Assembly (NCBI RefSeq): GCF_905147365.1
Contig: NC_056413.1
Span: 14,971,501-15,035,500, forward strand
Origin: Aricia agestis
Taxonomy: Eukaryota; Arthropoda; Insecta; Lepidoptera; Lycaenidae
DNA length: 64,000 bases
Direction: 5' to 3'
Below the pieces are notes generated by a model. The model was not told where the DNA came from. It saw only the letters and a list, made by a program, of their open reading frames with translations, and did not search any database. A program made the position numbers and the translations under genes. Positions 39,101 through 45,721 of this stretch are shown here, in pieces; position 1 is the stretch's first letter, and each line of letters starts with the position of its first letter.

Positions 39101-40338
39101 ATGAGATTATCATCAGTACATGGTGGCGTTTTGTGTTCGTGCGGAGGAAGAGCGCTCAAATTATTCAAAGAGCAGTTTGGGCCCCGATAGGTGGCGACAG
39201 GGAGCGGGATAGGGAGCGCGAGTGGCGGGAATGGCGGGAGCGGTCGGGCGAGCGGGAGGGCGGCCGGCGGGGCCGCGGCCGGCAGCTGCCCCCCACGCCC
39301 ACGAAGCCGTCCACCTTACACGTTAAACAGCAACCGTTCACAAGAATTAGCCATAGCCCCTCGCACGTGAGTATACCGACATCGACACCGACTATAATCA
39401 TTGAGAGACACCCGATTTCAATGAGAGCACAATATAATATCCCAATGTCAAAAAAACTATTGTCCATTACCTATCTTCATTTACCTACTCTACTTCTACA
39501 ACCATTTGTGAGTCATTTTGTTCAACTTTTATACCGACTAGAATTAGAAAATGGATACGGTATCAAAACTAAACTTTTCCTACAGCTTTCATTAAGGCAC
39601 ACAGCACGAGAACCATTGGAGCCTTTACACGACGAGTACGAGTATGGCAGAGAAGTTGAAAGACTGATACATCGAGACTATAGATCTAGAGATAGGTGAG
39701 TCCACACACATTTCTTCTAATTCTTATAATAAAAACTTGAAGTACGCTGACGAACATGGCAAAATTTCGATCTTTTCCACTATCTTCTCTATACAGGGTG
39801 TAACAAAAACAAGTGATAATAATTTAGGGTGTGTACGTGTTCCCTGTAGAGAGTTCTCTGTGAAAGTAACAGCGCTGAAAGACCAAAAAAATTTTTCACT
39901 TTTGTATGGGGAAACTCGTGACTCTTGGGCCCTTGCCCATACAAAAGTAAAAAAAAATTTTGGTCTTTCAGCGCTGCTACTTTCACAGTGAAATCTCTAC
40001 AGGGAACACGTAAGTATTATCACTTGTTTTTGTTACACCCTGTATATATTTTCTACATACAAAATTACCACGAGGGTAGACAAAGCGAGTAAACACCTTT
40101 TTGCACCGCCTTCATTGGGTGAACCCTGAACTTTTGGCAAATCAGACGCGGTTGGGGCACCGATCCGGAGCGCAGCGCGCGGTCGTACGAGGCGCCGCTC
40201 TCGTATGAGGCGGCGCTGGCGATGGGCCGCGGCGGCGGCGCGCGCGCGCTGCCCTCGCCCGCCGGCGCGCCGCGGCTGCCCAACGGGTACAAGCCGCGCG
40301 CGCGACACTCGGACTCCGACGAGGACGACTGGTGCTAG
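12098..40338 (+). CDS. cac: Voltage-gated calcium channel alpha1 subunit, Cav2 type (cacophony); whole coding span
   Basis: Pore-forming subunit of the presynaptic Cav2 calcium channel, which opens on depolarisation and supplies Ca2+ for transmitter release. I placed about 37 core exons by GT/AG sites and phase; with one exon of each alternative pair they sum to 5328 nt (1775 residues plus stop) without a frame break. Four S1-S6 domains are seen. The pore glutamates lie in TMEGW (I), TGEDW (II), TGEGW (III) and TGEAW (IV). The I-II linker has a beta-subunit-binding site, and the II-III linker is short, as expected for insect cac. After IVS6 come an EF-hand-like segment, an IQ-like segment and a Ser/Arg-rich tail ending DDWC, the Cav2 PDZ ligand. 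The start is taken at ATGGGCGGC with good context (ACCATGG), matching the MGG start I recall for fly cac; an upstream in-frame start is possible. Exons follow one by one. Confidence 0.97.
12249..12379. mobile_element. Fold-back element in cac intron 1
   Basis: TACACAATGGCCCA at the left and a CAATGG...TTGTGGGCCA...CCATTGTGTA series at the right form an imperfect hairpin. Non-coding. Confidence 0.6.
13132..13926. mobile_element. Non-autonomous element of about 795 bp in cac intron 1
   Basis: Left end TTAGACCCAGTTTCATCAA and right end TTGGTGAAATTGGGTCTCAA are inverted relatives. Inside, GTTAAAT/ATTTAAC words recur on both sides. The 69-codon frame at 13367-13576 resembles no transposase. Confidence 0.55.
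14204..14360. mobile_element. Fold-back MITE in cac intron 1
   Basis: GGGTTACATGGTCAGT at the left and ACTGACCGTGTAACCC at the right, with long inner arms around TTCAGTCCATCAGTCT and its inverse. It ends about 117 bp before the IS1 exon. Confidence 0.8.
14478..14610 (+). CDS. cac: cac exon: IS1
   Basis: Acceptor ATTCCAG, enters in phase 2, leaves in phase 0. Encodes YTKFIIEWPPFEYAVLLTII and the remainder of S1, then the S1-S2 loop (EEHLPNGDKT). GC-rich. Confidence 0.96.
14611..15503 (+). other. cac: cac intron
   Basis: AT-rich, nothing recognised apart from the splice sites. Confidence 0.7.
15504..15643 (+). CDS. cac: cac exon: IS2 to start of IS3
   Basis: Encodes EKTETYFLGIFCVEASLKIL onward and the conserved SYLRNIWNIMDFFVVLTG. 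Acceptor TTTCAG, donor CGG/gtaagt, leaves in phase 2, which both alternative IS4 exons accept. Confidence 0.97.
15931..16031 (+). CDS. cac: cac alternative exon IS4, upstream version
   Basis: 101 nt, AACTAG acceptor, A/gtaatt donor, phase 2 in and phase 1 out. Encodes MTIFAEYNVDVDLRMLRSFR plus VLRPLKLVSRIPS. S4 charges run R-R-R-R-K at every third residue, followed by an extra R in LVSRIPS, where the downstream exon has G. Corresponds to the first of the two mutually exclusive IS4 exons known in fly cac. Confidence 0.93.
16032..17165 (+). other. cac: cac intron between the two IS4 exons
   Basis: AT-rich. Its 3' part holds a minisatellite (16940-17092), given separately. The rest shows nothing recognisable. 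Confidence 0.7.
16940..17092. repeat. Minisatellite between the IS4 exons, 21-bp unit
   Basis: About seven copies of a unit close to ATCAGCAACATATTCCTC, spaced 18-22 bp, with the last copy degenerate. It ends about 73 bp before the downstream IS4 exon. Because the unit is near 21 bp, the minus strand shows a spurious seven-residue protein repeat. Confidence 0.9.
17166..17263 (+). CDS. cac: cac alternative exon IS4, downstream version
   Basis: 98 nt, GGCAG acceptor with a weak pyrimidine tract, A/gtgagt donor, phase 2 in and phase 1 out. Encodes IITQLPVAPDVDFRTLRAIR plus VLRPLKLVSGVPS. Same phase as the 101-nt exon, so only one of the two can be used. Confidence 0.93.
17264..17886 (+). other. 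cac: cac intron
   Basis: AT-rich, nothing recognised. Confidence 0.7.
17887..18042 (+). CDS. cac: cac exon: IS5
   Basis: Encodes SLQVVLKSIIKAMAPLLQIG, the S5 helix and FYSGALHKTCYSLEDI. Phase 1 in and out. Confidence 0.97.
18043..18966 (+). other. cac: cac intron
   Basis: AT-rich with poly-T and poly-A runs; no element recognised. Confidence 0.7.
18967..19187 (+). CDS. cac: cac exon: domain I turret and pore loop
   Basis: Encodes the S5-P loop with paired cysteines, then TSFDNIGFAMLTVFQ and CITMEGWTAILYW. The glutamate of TMEGW is the domain I selectivity residue. GC-rich exon; phase 1 in, 0 out. Confidence 0.97.
19188..19684 (+). other. cac: cac intron
   Basis: Nothing recognised. Confidence 0.7.
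19685..19788 (+). CDS. cac: cac exon: IS6
   Basis: Encodes NDALGSTFNWIYFVPL and the S6 helix ending NLVLGVLSG. Leaves in phase 2, accepted by both I-II linker exons. Confidence 0.97.
19967..20100. mobile_element. Fold-back MITE, family C copy 1
   Basis: GGGTCTGTTTCACCAC at the left, GTGGTGAAACAGGCCC at the right. Flanks read TTAG and TTAT; the second copy (25923-26067) is flanked by TTAA on both sides. It ends 31 bp before the first I-II linker exon. Confidence 0.85.
20132..20247 (+). CDS. cac: cac alternative exon, I-II linker, upstream version
   Basis: 116 nt, GTTTAG acceptor, G/gtctga donor, phase 2 in and 1 out. Encodes EFSNERGRVERRAQYQK and RQKFNADFTGYINWITEA. The GY--WI core of the beta-subunit-binding site is kept, but the QQ and ER residues of the other version are missing. 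Corresponds to fly exon I-IIA, which begins EFSNER. Confidence 0.92.
20446..20561 (+). CDS. cac: cac alternative exon, I-II linker, downstream version
   Basis: Also 116 nt and the same phases. Encodes EFAKEREKVENRQEFLKLRR then QQMLERELNGYVEWICKA, a canonical AID (QQ--E--L-GY--WI) that also contains QxxER, the G-beta-gamma contact known in Cav2 channels. Corresponds to fly exon I-IIB. Confidence 0.95.
20648..20707 (+). CDS. cac: cac exon: I-II linker, acidic
   Basis: 60 nt, phase 1 in and out, encodes EEVILAEERTTEEERMHIIE. Completes the AID with its final glutamates. Confidence 0.93.
20856..20957 (+). CDS. cac: cac exon: I-II linker, basic then acidic
   Basis: 102 nt, phase 1 in and out, encodes RRRAAAKKKLKNLGKSKSTD followed by an EEEEQDE-type acidic run. 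Confidence 0.93.
20958..21875 (+). other. cac: cac intron(s) around a microexon
   Basis: AT-rich. The only coding candidate is the 18-nt microexon at 21242-21259. Confidence 0.6.
21242..21259 (+). CDS. cac: cac candidate microexon, I-II linker
   Basis: TTTACAG/TTCCAAAGAAAAAGCAAG/gtatgg gives 18 nt in phase 1 in and out, encoding VPKKKQ. Removing it leaves the frame intact, so it is probably a cassette. Splice sites are good; a chance match is possible because the exon is so short. Confidence 0.7.
21876..22073 (+). CDS. cac: cac exon: IIS1
   Basis: Encodes GFLKSKTRTAGKCADFW, the RAEKRFRFWIRHTVKTQWFY lead and S1, to KQPKYLTSFL. Phase 1 in and out. Confidence 0.96.
22155..22369 (+). CDS. cac: cac exon: IIS2-S4
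   Basis: Encodes YYAEFVFLGLFMMEMWIKMY, S3 (FDCVVISGSIFEVIW) and S4 (SVLRALRLLRIFK). Phase 1 in, 0 out. Confidence 0.97.
22448..22660 (+). CDS. cac: cac exon: IIS5 and start of pore
   Basis: Encodes VTKYWSSLRNLVISLLNSMR, S5, and the loop to NTFPIALLTVFQ. Phase 0 in and out. Confidence 0.97.
22737..22910 (+). CDS. cac: cac exon: domain II selectivity glutamate and IIS6
   Basis: Begins ILTGEDWNEVMY, with the domain II pore glutamate, then S6 to FLAIAVDNLANAQ. Phase 0. Confidence 0.97.
23152..23208 (+). CDS. cac: cac exon: II-III linker 1
   Basis: 57 nt, phase 0, encodes ELTAAEEEQVEEDKEKQLQ, strongly acidic and helical in character. Confidence 0.93.
23343..23423 (+). CDS. cac: cac exon: II-III linker 2
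   Basis: 81 nt, phase 0, encodes ELEKEMGALHAVDGT followed by a Ser-rich end (SQGSSSRK). Confidence 0.9.
23424..24029 (+). other. cac: cac intron
   Basis: Two open frames (23450-23653 and 23822-24034) have no splice-site support and no family resemblance. The second touches the next exon only by chance. Confidence 0.6.
24030..24133 (+). CDS. cac: cac exon: II-III linker 3
   Basis: Encodes DKQKEEAKKEEEEIPDGPKP then MLPYSSMFILSPTNP, the conserved lead to IIIS1. Phase 0 in, 2 out. Confidence 0.96.
24223..24345 (+). CDS. cac: cac exon: IIIS1
   Basis: Encodes IRRGAHWVVNLRYFDFFIMV and the rest of S1 to AAEDPVVEESYR. Phase 2 in and out. Confidence 0.97.
24503..24682 (+). CDS. cac: cac exon: IIIS2-S3
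   Basis: Encodes NKILNYFDYAFTGVFTVEML, then YLRDLWNIMDAAVVICAIVS. GC-rich. Phase 2 in and out. Confidence 0.97.
24683..25434 (+). other. cac: cac intron, AT-rich, with hairpin
   Basis: Contains a perfect hairpin at 24755-24816, a very AT-rich low-complexity tract at about 24880-25150 and a degenerate short tandem repeat (units like GGTAACAAGCTGCTGTTTA) at 25194-25290. Confidence 0.7.
24755..24816. repeat. Perfect 29-bp inverted repeat in cac intron
   Basis: Arms 24755-24783 and 24788-24816 are exact reverse complements separated by ATAA. It lies 73 bp after the IIIS2-S3 donor. Confidence 0.95.
25435..25701 (+). CDS. cac: cac exon: IIIS4-S5
   Basis: Encodes AGQNLSTIKSLRVLRVLRPL, LKTIKRVPKLKAVFDCVVNS, S5 and VQLFNGKFFYCND. 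S4 shows regular Arg/Lys spacing. Phase 2 in and out. The acceptor could be two bases further on. Confidence 0.96.
25923..26067. mobile_element. Fold-back MITE, family C copy 2
   Basis: TTAA then GGGTCTGTTTCACCAC at the left; GTGGTGAAACAGGCCC then TTAA at the right. A TTAA flank is the target site of piggyBac-type elements. Lies in the intron before the domain III pore exon. Confidence 0.88.
26131..26274 (+). CDS. cac: cac exon: domain III pore loop
   Basis: Encodes GSYFVYEKNSILPTISKRLW, then FHYDNVASAMLTLFAVQTGE and GWPQ. The glutamate of TGEGW is the domain III selectivity residue. Phase 2 in and out. Confidence 0.96.
26275..26790 (+). other. cac: cac intron with fold-back element
   Basis: The only structure is a fold-back element at 26497-26624 (GGGTTGATTGAGACC...GGTCTGAATTGACCC, with GGATTTGACAGATT and its inverse inside). 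Confidence 0.65.
26791..26992 (+). CDS. cac: cac exon: IIIS6
   Basis: Encodes QNSMAATYEDRGPIQNFRIE, S6 (NIFVALIIITFQEQGEAE) and DGEIDKNQ. Phase 2 in, 0 out. Confidence 0.97.
27065..27229 (+). CDS. cac: cac exon: III-IV linker and IVS1
   Basis: Encodes KSCIDFTIDARPLERYMPSK, then KYKVWRIVVSSPFEYSIMTL and NTLLLMMK. Phase 0 in and out; both following alternatives fit. Confidence 0.96.
27230..28507 (+). other. cac: cac intron
   Basis: Contains a small inverted repeat near 27285-27355 (ATTATTAGCAC...GTGCTAATAAT). Open frames at 27833-28098 and 28277-28501 have no coding support. Confidence 0.6.
28508..28618 (+). CDS. cac: cac alternative exon IVS1-S2, upstream version
   Basis: 111 nt, TGGCAG acceptor, AAA/gtaagt donor, phase 0. 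Encodes YYNQSDLYSDILKYSNMGFT then GMFSVETVLKIIAYGVK, the form closest to fly cac as I recall it. Confidence 0.94.
28619..29368 (+). other. cac: cac intron between the two IVS2 exons
   Basis: AT-rich. A 70-nt stretch at 28962-29031 has good splice sites but fits no usable phase (see rejected items). Confidence 0.6.
29369..29479 (+). CDS. cac: cac alternative exon IVS1-S2, downstream version
   Basis: Also exactly 111 nt, phase 0, ATTAG acceptor, ACG/gtaaga donor. Encodes FHEAPPLLTDILTFTNIFFT then FCFLLETVLKLIAYGCT, aligned residue for residue with the upstream version (ETVLKxIAYG shared). A second copy of the same segment, so a mutually exclusive pair is inferred. Confidence 0.88.
29480..30168 (+). 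other. cac: cac intron
   Basis: Very AT-rich, nothing recognised. Confidence 0.7.
30169..30252 (+). CDS. cac: cac exon: IVS3
   Basis: 84 nt, phase 0, encodes NFFKDPWNTFDFITVIGSII and DALIMEFG. Confidence 0.97.
30400..30441 (+). CDS. cac: cac candidate cassette exon in IVS3-S4 loop
   Basis: TTCCAG/AGC...CAG/gtaacg defines 42 nt in phase 0 on both sides, encoding SDLTENCADISCQQ. It sits between EFG (IVS3) and ENTFNVGFL (IVS4). Skipping it leaves the frame intact. The extracellular IVS3-S4 loop is a known splice site in vertebrate Cav2 genes. Two cysteines are notable. Confidence 0.75.
30442..32111 (+). other. cac: Long cac intron
   Basis: About 1.7 kb of AT-rich sequence with no recognised element. 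Confidence 0.7.
32112..32294 (+). CDS. cac: cac exon: IVS4-S5
   Basis: Encodes ENTFNVGFLRLFRAARLIKL then [20 protein letters not shown], S5 and IIGMQ. Phase 0. Confidence 0.97.
32445..32536 (+). CDS. cac: cac exon: domain IV turret
   Basis: Encodes VFGNIELIADSDMNRHNNFR and SFIQALMLLFR. Phase 0 in, 2 out. Confidence 0.95.
32647..32800 (+). CDS. cac: cac exon: domain IV pore and IVS6 start
   Basis: Begins CATGEAWPNIMLACLKPAKC, with the fourth pore glutamate, and continues into YAYFVSFIFFCSFL. Phase 2 in, 0 out. Confidence 0.97.
32907..33034 (+). CDS. cac: cac exon: IVS6 end and EF-hand-like start
   Basis: Encodes MLNLFVAVIMDNFDYLTRDS then HHLDEFVRIWAEYDPNAT. Phase 0 in, 2 out. Confidence 0.97.
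33126..33328 (+). CDS. cac: cac exon: EF-hand-like and pre-IQ region
   Basis: Encodes GKIHYTEMYDMLKNMDPPLG, NKCPNRLAYKKLIRMNMPLD and FALIRENLNIKMRS. Phase 2 in, 1 out. Confidence 0.97.
33405..33616 (+). CDS. cac: cac exon: IQ-like region
   Basis: Encodes AGEMDQADEELRETITHIWP, LQAKKMLDLLVP and LTVGKVYAGLLILESWRSTR. The last segment is the calmodulin-binding IQ-like helix. Phase 1 in, 0 out. Confidence 0.97.
33617..35380 (+). other. cac: cac intron(s) in the C-tail
   Basis: AT-rich; holds only the 36-nt candidate exon at 34034-34069. Confidence 0.6.
34034..34069 (+). CDS. cac: cac candidate cassette exon, C-tail
   Basis: TTTTCAG/GCATTC...CCG/gtagta, 36 nt, phase 0 on both sides, encodes AFSENSPTANQP. 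Fits directly after the IQ exon. The donor is moderate; optional use is inferred. Confidence 0.6.
35381..35556 (+). CDS. cac: cac optional exon, C-tail
   Basis: GTGCAG acceptor, AA/gtaagt donor, phase 0 in and 2 out. Encodes KASFFNCLLDVAAGLGPGSR, AGSLSHDIPTITATDG and NLAKRSSTRRRSF. GC-rich, unlike its flanks. Phase requires the 13-nt microexon at 35768 to follow. Confidence 0.85.
35768..35780 (+). CDS. cac: cac microexon of 13 nt
   Basis: TTACAG/GAACAATAAAAAG/gtgtgt. Phase 2 in, 0 out: it restores the frame after 35381-35556 and adds KNNKK before VLELQD. The exact phase repair is the main support. Confidence 0.7.
35781..36702 (+). other. cac: cac intron
   Basis: Nothing recognised. Confidence 0.6.
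36703..36818 (+). CDS. cac: cac exon, C-tail
   Basis: Encodes VLELQDVGSHHASMESLEEG and a Ser-rich end (GHGRSSSLR). Accepts phase 0 from either 33616 or 35780. LELQD is shared with fly cac. Confidence 0.93.
37043..37187 (+). CDS. cac: cac candidate alternative terminal exon
   Basis: TTTATAG acceptor in phase 2 after 36818 gives SVIEEENELTEIVVEEGMLK and 29 more residues, to TGA at 37185-37187. An internal donor at 37090 would leave in phase 1 and shift the following exon into another frame. Read as an alternative, shorter C-terminus that would lack DDWC. Confidence 0.45.
37292..37440 (+). CDS. cac: cac exon, C-tail, Arg/His-rich
   Basis: Encodes RTPSPRRRHYGGYQHEIGFS then DTVNNVVEIVKHEHQRHGRH and a His-rich end. 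Phase 2 in, 1 out. Conserved with fly cac. Confidence 0.94.
37441..38594 (+). other. cac: cac intron
   Basis: AT-rich, nothing recognised. Confidence 0.6.
38595..38678 (+). CDS. cac: cac exon, C-tail, proline-rich
   Basis: Encodes KEWRAPYPTTSLSQPSRSPS and PPHHTYG. The acceptor is at 38594 or 38597 (NAGNAG), so one residue may vary. Phase 1 in and out. Confidence 0.88.
39191..39366 (+). CDS. cac: cac exon, C-tail, RE-rich and PxxP
   Basis: Encodes a run of RE/RD/RR residues followed by GRQLPPTPTKPSTLHVKQQP. The RQLPPTP segment is the RIM-binding-protein (SH3) ligand type seen in Cav2 tails. Phase 1 in, 0 out. Confidence 0.93.
39586..39695 (+). CDS. cac: cac exon, C-tail
   Basis: Encodes LSLRHTAREPLEPLHDEYEY and GREVERLIHRDYRSRD. 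Phase 0 in, 2 out. Confidence 0.85.
39791..40045. mobile_element. Fold-back MITE, family B copy 2
   Basis: Ends ATACAGGGTGTAACAAAA and TTTTGTTACACCCTGTAT. Nearly a full-length palindrome. Lies in the last intron of cac, 100 bp before the final exon. Confidence 0.9.
40146..40338 (+). CDS. cac: cac last coding exon, ending DDWC
   Basis: AATCAG acceptor in phase 2. Encodes RGWGTDPERSARSYEAPLSY, a Gly/Ala-rich stretch, then LPNGYKPRARHSDSDEDDWC and TAG. DDWC is the conserved C-terminal PDZ ligand of Cav2 channels. Very GC-rich. Confidence 0.97.
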
Positions 40339-43140
40339 CGGCGCCGCCGCGCGCGCTCCCAGCGGGACGTGCGCGCGCCGCCCGCGAGCCCCGCCACGCA
40401 CGCGCACACCTTCTGACGCGCCGCGCCCCCTCCCGCGCCCGCGCTCCCGTGCGTGTACATAGAGACGGACGATCCTCGCCGCTCGGCGTCCCGGACGGGT
40501 CGCGATCGGTTCGCGGGCACCGAGTGTTCGAATTCTAGTATTTACAAAGTTTTGGAAAATTTAATTTTTAATTCGCTAAAATTTTACTCTTTGATTTATA
40601 TTATGATAAGGTAATCGAAATATGAAACAGTGCCAGGCAACTCGTTTGCGCTAGGATTTTTACATAAAATGAAATTATTAGTCTGTATCGTAAAAGTAAA
40701 CTTTCTATATTAAATTTGCACTACATAAAGTCTAAATATATCGCCTGTTGAAACGGCGTCGGCTGAGGTTCCGTCTCGCGGCGGTGGTCTCGTCGTACCG
40801 CAAGCGAGGACTCGGTTTTGTCGACGCGCCGCTTGCGCTACGACGAGGCGCGGACTCGAGAGGACCACAACGGTCTCGTTTCATGTTCAAGTTAGACGTT
40901 GAGTGAATCTAGCATTTCATCGTCGAAACAAATTAATACTAGAATTGTATAAAATATTTACATAGCGAATAATTTTTACTTAGTTAATATATACTAAATA
41001 AATAATTAAACATTTTTTATTAAATTTGCTGTCCTTCCCCCAAGTGCTTTATATCTATGTTATTTAAATTTAAATACAATTATAAATATGGATTGTATGT
41101 AAACTTTAAAGAAATTCTGCATATTATTAAGTACATAAATTGTTAAATCGTGTGTAGGCCAGTCAATACGTATCTAGTATTTTGTTACATTTGGCTATAA
41201 AGGTTGTATAGGAGTCGTCTAAACGGAAAAGGTCAAAGTTTAGTGCCTACTATAACTATAACTTAACATTCGTTCAAATCAATACTAGCCACATTACATT
41301 AAAACATTTAGCCAGACCAAATGTGACAAAAACTTTTCATCAATTTTTGACTGGTTAATTGAATTTAATAGATTTTGTCGCCTGGTAAATGTCATGCTGT
41401 TGATTTAAAGTGTGTGATGTTGGATTAGATGCCTTTCATTTTATTTGGTACTTCTACTACTTCATTTTCAAAATTGTTCCTATTTTTCTGAATTAATTTT
41501 CTATTTCTAATCTAACATTGCACGTTTTGTGAGGAGAATAAAGTAACCACAGAGTAACGCCAGAAATAACAGTAGTCTTAGCGTTTAGCTGTGACCACTC
41601 GGTTACGTGCGGCAACGTAGGAGATGTTGCCGGTAAACCTAATGTATCCCTTCCCTCTCAGCCAAATGCTAGGGCTGCTACCGACTTGTCATAGCAGCAT
41701 AATATAATCGCCCATAGAGAAAGTATTCGAAATTGTTAAAGTATTGAAAATAATATTATTAGGGTTGTAACAATGGAAATAAATTCTATAATTAATTTCT
41801 AATTCCCGGAGGAATAGCAGTTAATTAATAATTTTTTATCCAATATGATGAATCAATGTCTAAAAATATCAGAGTATAATTACATTTTTCCGTCATAAAC
41901 AATTATCTCGAGTAAGCTTTGTTTGTTGGACTTGCGATTTTGAATGTTAAATAGACCAGGCACAAAATCCATGCAAACATTGTATTCTGAATTGGTTTTA
42001 ACAACCATTGCATGTATTTGAAACGTATTACGACTAACAATCAGAAAACCAATTCAGGTGCACATAGACCCACTCAATCCTATTCGACCTGGTAAATTAG
42101 GACTCATTGACATTCAACAAACAGTTTTCAGAATTCGAACGCGACTTTTGCATTTTCTATTCCGTTTATTGACTATACTTTTTTCTCTCATTGTTTTCTA
42201 GACAGATTCTCGTGGTACTGACTTGCACTAGTCGCGTCTCGATGATCACATTTCAACCTCACATCGTTGCGAGACATGTTCTACGTACTAGTACGACGAA
42301 ATTGTAAATACATAATTTTCTGTGATAACATGAGGAAAATGAGATTTATAATTAGAACTGTGTGGTTGCATAGGAAAGTTATTTATTTCTAACGCTGTGC
42401 GAATCTACCGCCACGGCGATTGACAGTATGGGTCTTTGCATATTCTCTGAGTTCATTATGGATTGCGATTTTTATTTGACTGGTAGTTGTATTGTAAGTA
42501 CTTTTATACAGATTTTTGAAAATGTTTTCTCTAATTACATAGACCAGTGCGATCTCCAAATTACGCAGTTTGAGGCGGTCTCGAATACTCAGACTTGATA
42601 TTATAGTGTGCTCGCACTTGTACCGTTTAAAGTATTAATCCATATACTTATTGTATTGTTTGTCTGTAGATCTTGTCAGAATGGATATTACATAAGACAC
42701 TTTGATTGTTATTCACGATACTCGTTTATTAGAGCTTTTAAATGACTATTTTCATTTCATATTTTAACCTCTGTTATTATAGTACAAAATGTATAGTCCA
42801 ATGTGTTTGTAAGTTTAGGTTGTCTGGATTGATGCGGTGGGTTTTGACTGTGTAATGTATAAATATAATGTAAAATAACTGTTGTAATTTAAGTGTGTTA
42901 AGATTTTATATTATTTTGTTGTTCAGTTAATATTTTAAAATATGTTGTAAAAATGTTTATTTAATATTTTAACTAATAGATTTTATCAGTTATATCCAGA
43001 ATTGTTTATTATACATCATTAATACCTTACAATACTTTAAAATTCCAGACCTTGGCCGTGACCTTCCAATCCGGACAGTTTAAACTTACATTTAGCTTCA
43101 ATGTGCAATTGCGAGAATCGTATTATGCAAGAATAAAATA
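40339..43140 (+). other. cac: cac 3' UTR and flank
   Basis: GC-rich for about 150 bp, then AT-rich. AATAAA occurs at 40997, 41537 and 43132; the last is followed by a GT-rich stretch and is a good cleavage candidate. A stem of CTCGTCGTA-CGCAAGCG type pairs 40789-40806 with 40830-40847. Confidence 0.5.
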
Positions 43141-44286
43141 TACTTGTTGTTGTAAAACATTTAATTTATTCAATTAAGATTTTAATAAAACATAAAATAA
43201 ATATTATTTGTATGACTCGAATGTCATTCGTTTCCCTCCATAGTTTTAACTCCTAGGTGTTAACCCGTTCTCGAATAAACGGTATGTGCATAAAATGATT
43301 CTTGAATTGTGTTACTGTTTTGATATTATGTCAAATATAATCCGTCTCGTCGTAACGCAAATGTAAACTTGGCTTCGTCGTAAGGCATAAAATGTTTTGC
43401 CACATAAAAAGACGGGGTTTGTTTACATTTTTTTTACTTCTGATGGACTAAAGAGTAGTCGTTTTATTTTATTTGAGATGGGAATGAGTGTCTAATAATA
43501 AATTGTTACCTTGATCTCAAGAGTGTTAGAATTTTTCCGTGTAGTTTTATCATTTGTAAACATAGAGTTAAGTAGATGGAGCCTACAATTCCAAAAATAT
43601 ATTGACAGCTAATTCTAGGTTTTAACTTTTAAGACCACACCTTTTAATCCGTTTACACTTAACATAATTATTTAAAGTACGAAAAACACTAAAACCCCGC
43701 CAATAAAAATTTTGATACTTTGATTTTCATATGCTACAGTCTAAAACGAAAATGTTTTAAAGTTAACCCACGAGGTTTATAATCAGGAGAATGGAGATAT
43801 TCACATCTATCCAGCGATTTATTTGTTACCTGTCTACTTAGCTCTATCTGTACGACTCATGACAAATATAATTATTGTTATTGTATAGATGTATGGATAC
43901 TTTTGTTCTGTCATTGGGGCGTTAGGATAAGGCCGATGGACTTTCGATGCTGCGGTGCGCCGCGACCATCGGACTGTGTTTAAGTGGTGTAAATATTGTA
44001 TATTGTCTCGACCGTGTCGTAGGGGTCGTGTGTGAAAATGTCTAGTGATACGTTACTAGTATAATGTTAGCTAGGTAATATCGCCCCCAACTGTCCTAGA
44101 GTTTGAGTTGGGTGTCTCACTGCCTTAAAATAATGAAAATGTTTGTTGTAATAGTTAACCCTAACTACTACAAGTAAGTGACATTTCAATAATCTTTATA
44201 CATTTTTGAATCGAGCACTACTCATCGCGGGTTTAGTCGGTGTTCGACCCCAATATCCAACCCTGTCTACGGTACATTACTGAAAC

Positions 44287-44462
44287 GACGGGGTTGAAAC
44301 TTGAAAGCGACCCCAACATTCTTGCGTAACGTAGTTGTAAAGACGGGGTTAAATCGACCCCAAGATTTTCACGTTACGCAGTTGCAAAGACGGGGTTGAA
44401 AGCGACCCCAAGAATCTCGCGTAACGTAGTTGTAAAGACGGGGTTGGAGATTGGGGTTGAAC
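44287..44462. repeat. Minisatellite, unit about 47-55 bp
   Basis: Three full units and one partial, each starting GACGGGGTT and containing CGACCCCAA and CGTAACGTAGTTG. Starts at 44287, 44342, 44389 and 44437. Confidence 0.9.
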
Positions 44463-45721
44463 ACGGAATAAGCCTCATCGTGCAATCTTTGTGCGTCCAC
44501 GTCACTTCCTATCATCACTCGGCTAGTAACGAATTTAATATTGTAACTTTCTTTTTCCTTTTTATATGCTAGTTGAGCTAGATAATTAATAAACATTATT
44601 GAAGCATCTTCTTTATACTTTACCACTATTACGAGGATCCTAGTGTCATAGACATGGACACAGCCTGGCTATTCTTAATACGGATTAATCACTGAAAATT
44701 TTTTGGTAATAGAGAAGTTTGAACGTTTAAATTCTTGTACACTTGTGCAAAATCAAATAAATTAAAAAAGTAATCTGTAGGTCTACTACGAAGCCGTTTT
44801 GAGACTCAAACAATCGGAAGAGTATGCCGCGTCCTGCTCTAACAATGTCACTTCACGTTTGTAAGAGTAGGACGCAAGACTCTCGTACGATTGTTTGAGT
44901 CTCAAAACCGTTTCGTGGTATGGGCCCAGATCCATTTCAATCTATATAGATGTTATGAAATTGCAGTCTGGATCCTTGTACAACAATATAAATCATTTGC
45001 CCATCTAACAATGCCGTCTTCGGGCTTTCTTTTCTCTACTGTTCTCGAGATTTCTAGAATATTCCAGTGTTTGATCATTCGCTTGTACAGCTTGCCATTA
45101 TCTTGTACATTTGGCATAGGAGGTCCATCGGCGGGCACCATAGGATGTTGCGGTACGGCCAATAATTCTGCAGGATAGTGAAATCCTATCGATTATGTAT
45201 TTAATAAAGAACCAAACTTAAAGTTAGTATTTAAGTAATTTATTATCCTAAAACTAAAATATACGCATGTTTTCACTATACCTACAGGTAAAGGTTATGT
45301 ACAATACGAGGAGCTACCGTTTTATATATGAATTCTTGCTCGCCTGTAAAATTTTGCAGAATGAATCATATTATAAGAATGTACAATATGAATAAATGCA
45401 AAAAAGACATTTCCTCGAGCTTTGTGTATTTTTTACCCGCCCCTCGTTCCAAGATTCATTTTGAAAACGCGAAAGTATCCAGAAAATAAATATTAGCTAG
45501 ATGAAAAAGTAGGTAAATTATAAGGTTTGTTAAAATTATAAGGGAAAAATGAGCAATTCTTCATGTTGTAAAATGTTGTTTATCTGGTTCTTTCACTCAC
45601 GTCTTTATATTTTTGAATCGGATCTGATTTCCTACCTGGACTAAAAGACTTAATTAAAGTTAAAAATAAATTAAAGAAAGAACTAGTTGACAACCAAAAA
45701 CGACTTATAGAAAAAGTTCCC

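Noticed and set aside
40033..40538. Arg/Ala/Pro-rich frames on both strands
   Set aside because: Shadows of the very GC-rich last cac exon and proximal 3' UTR.
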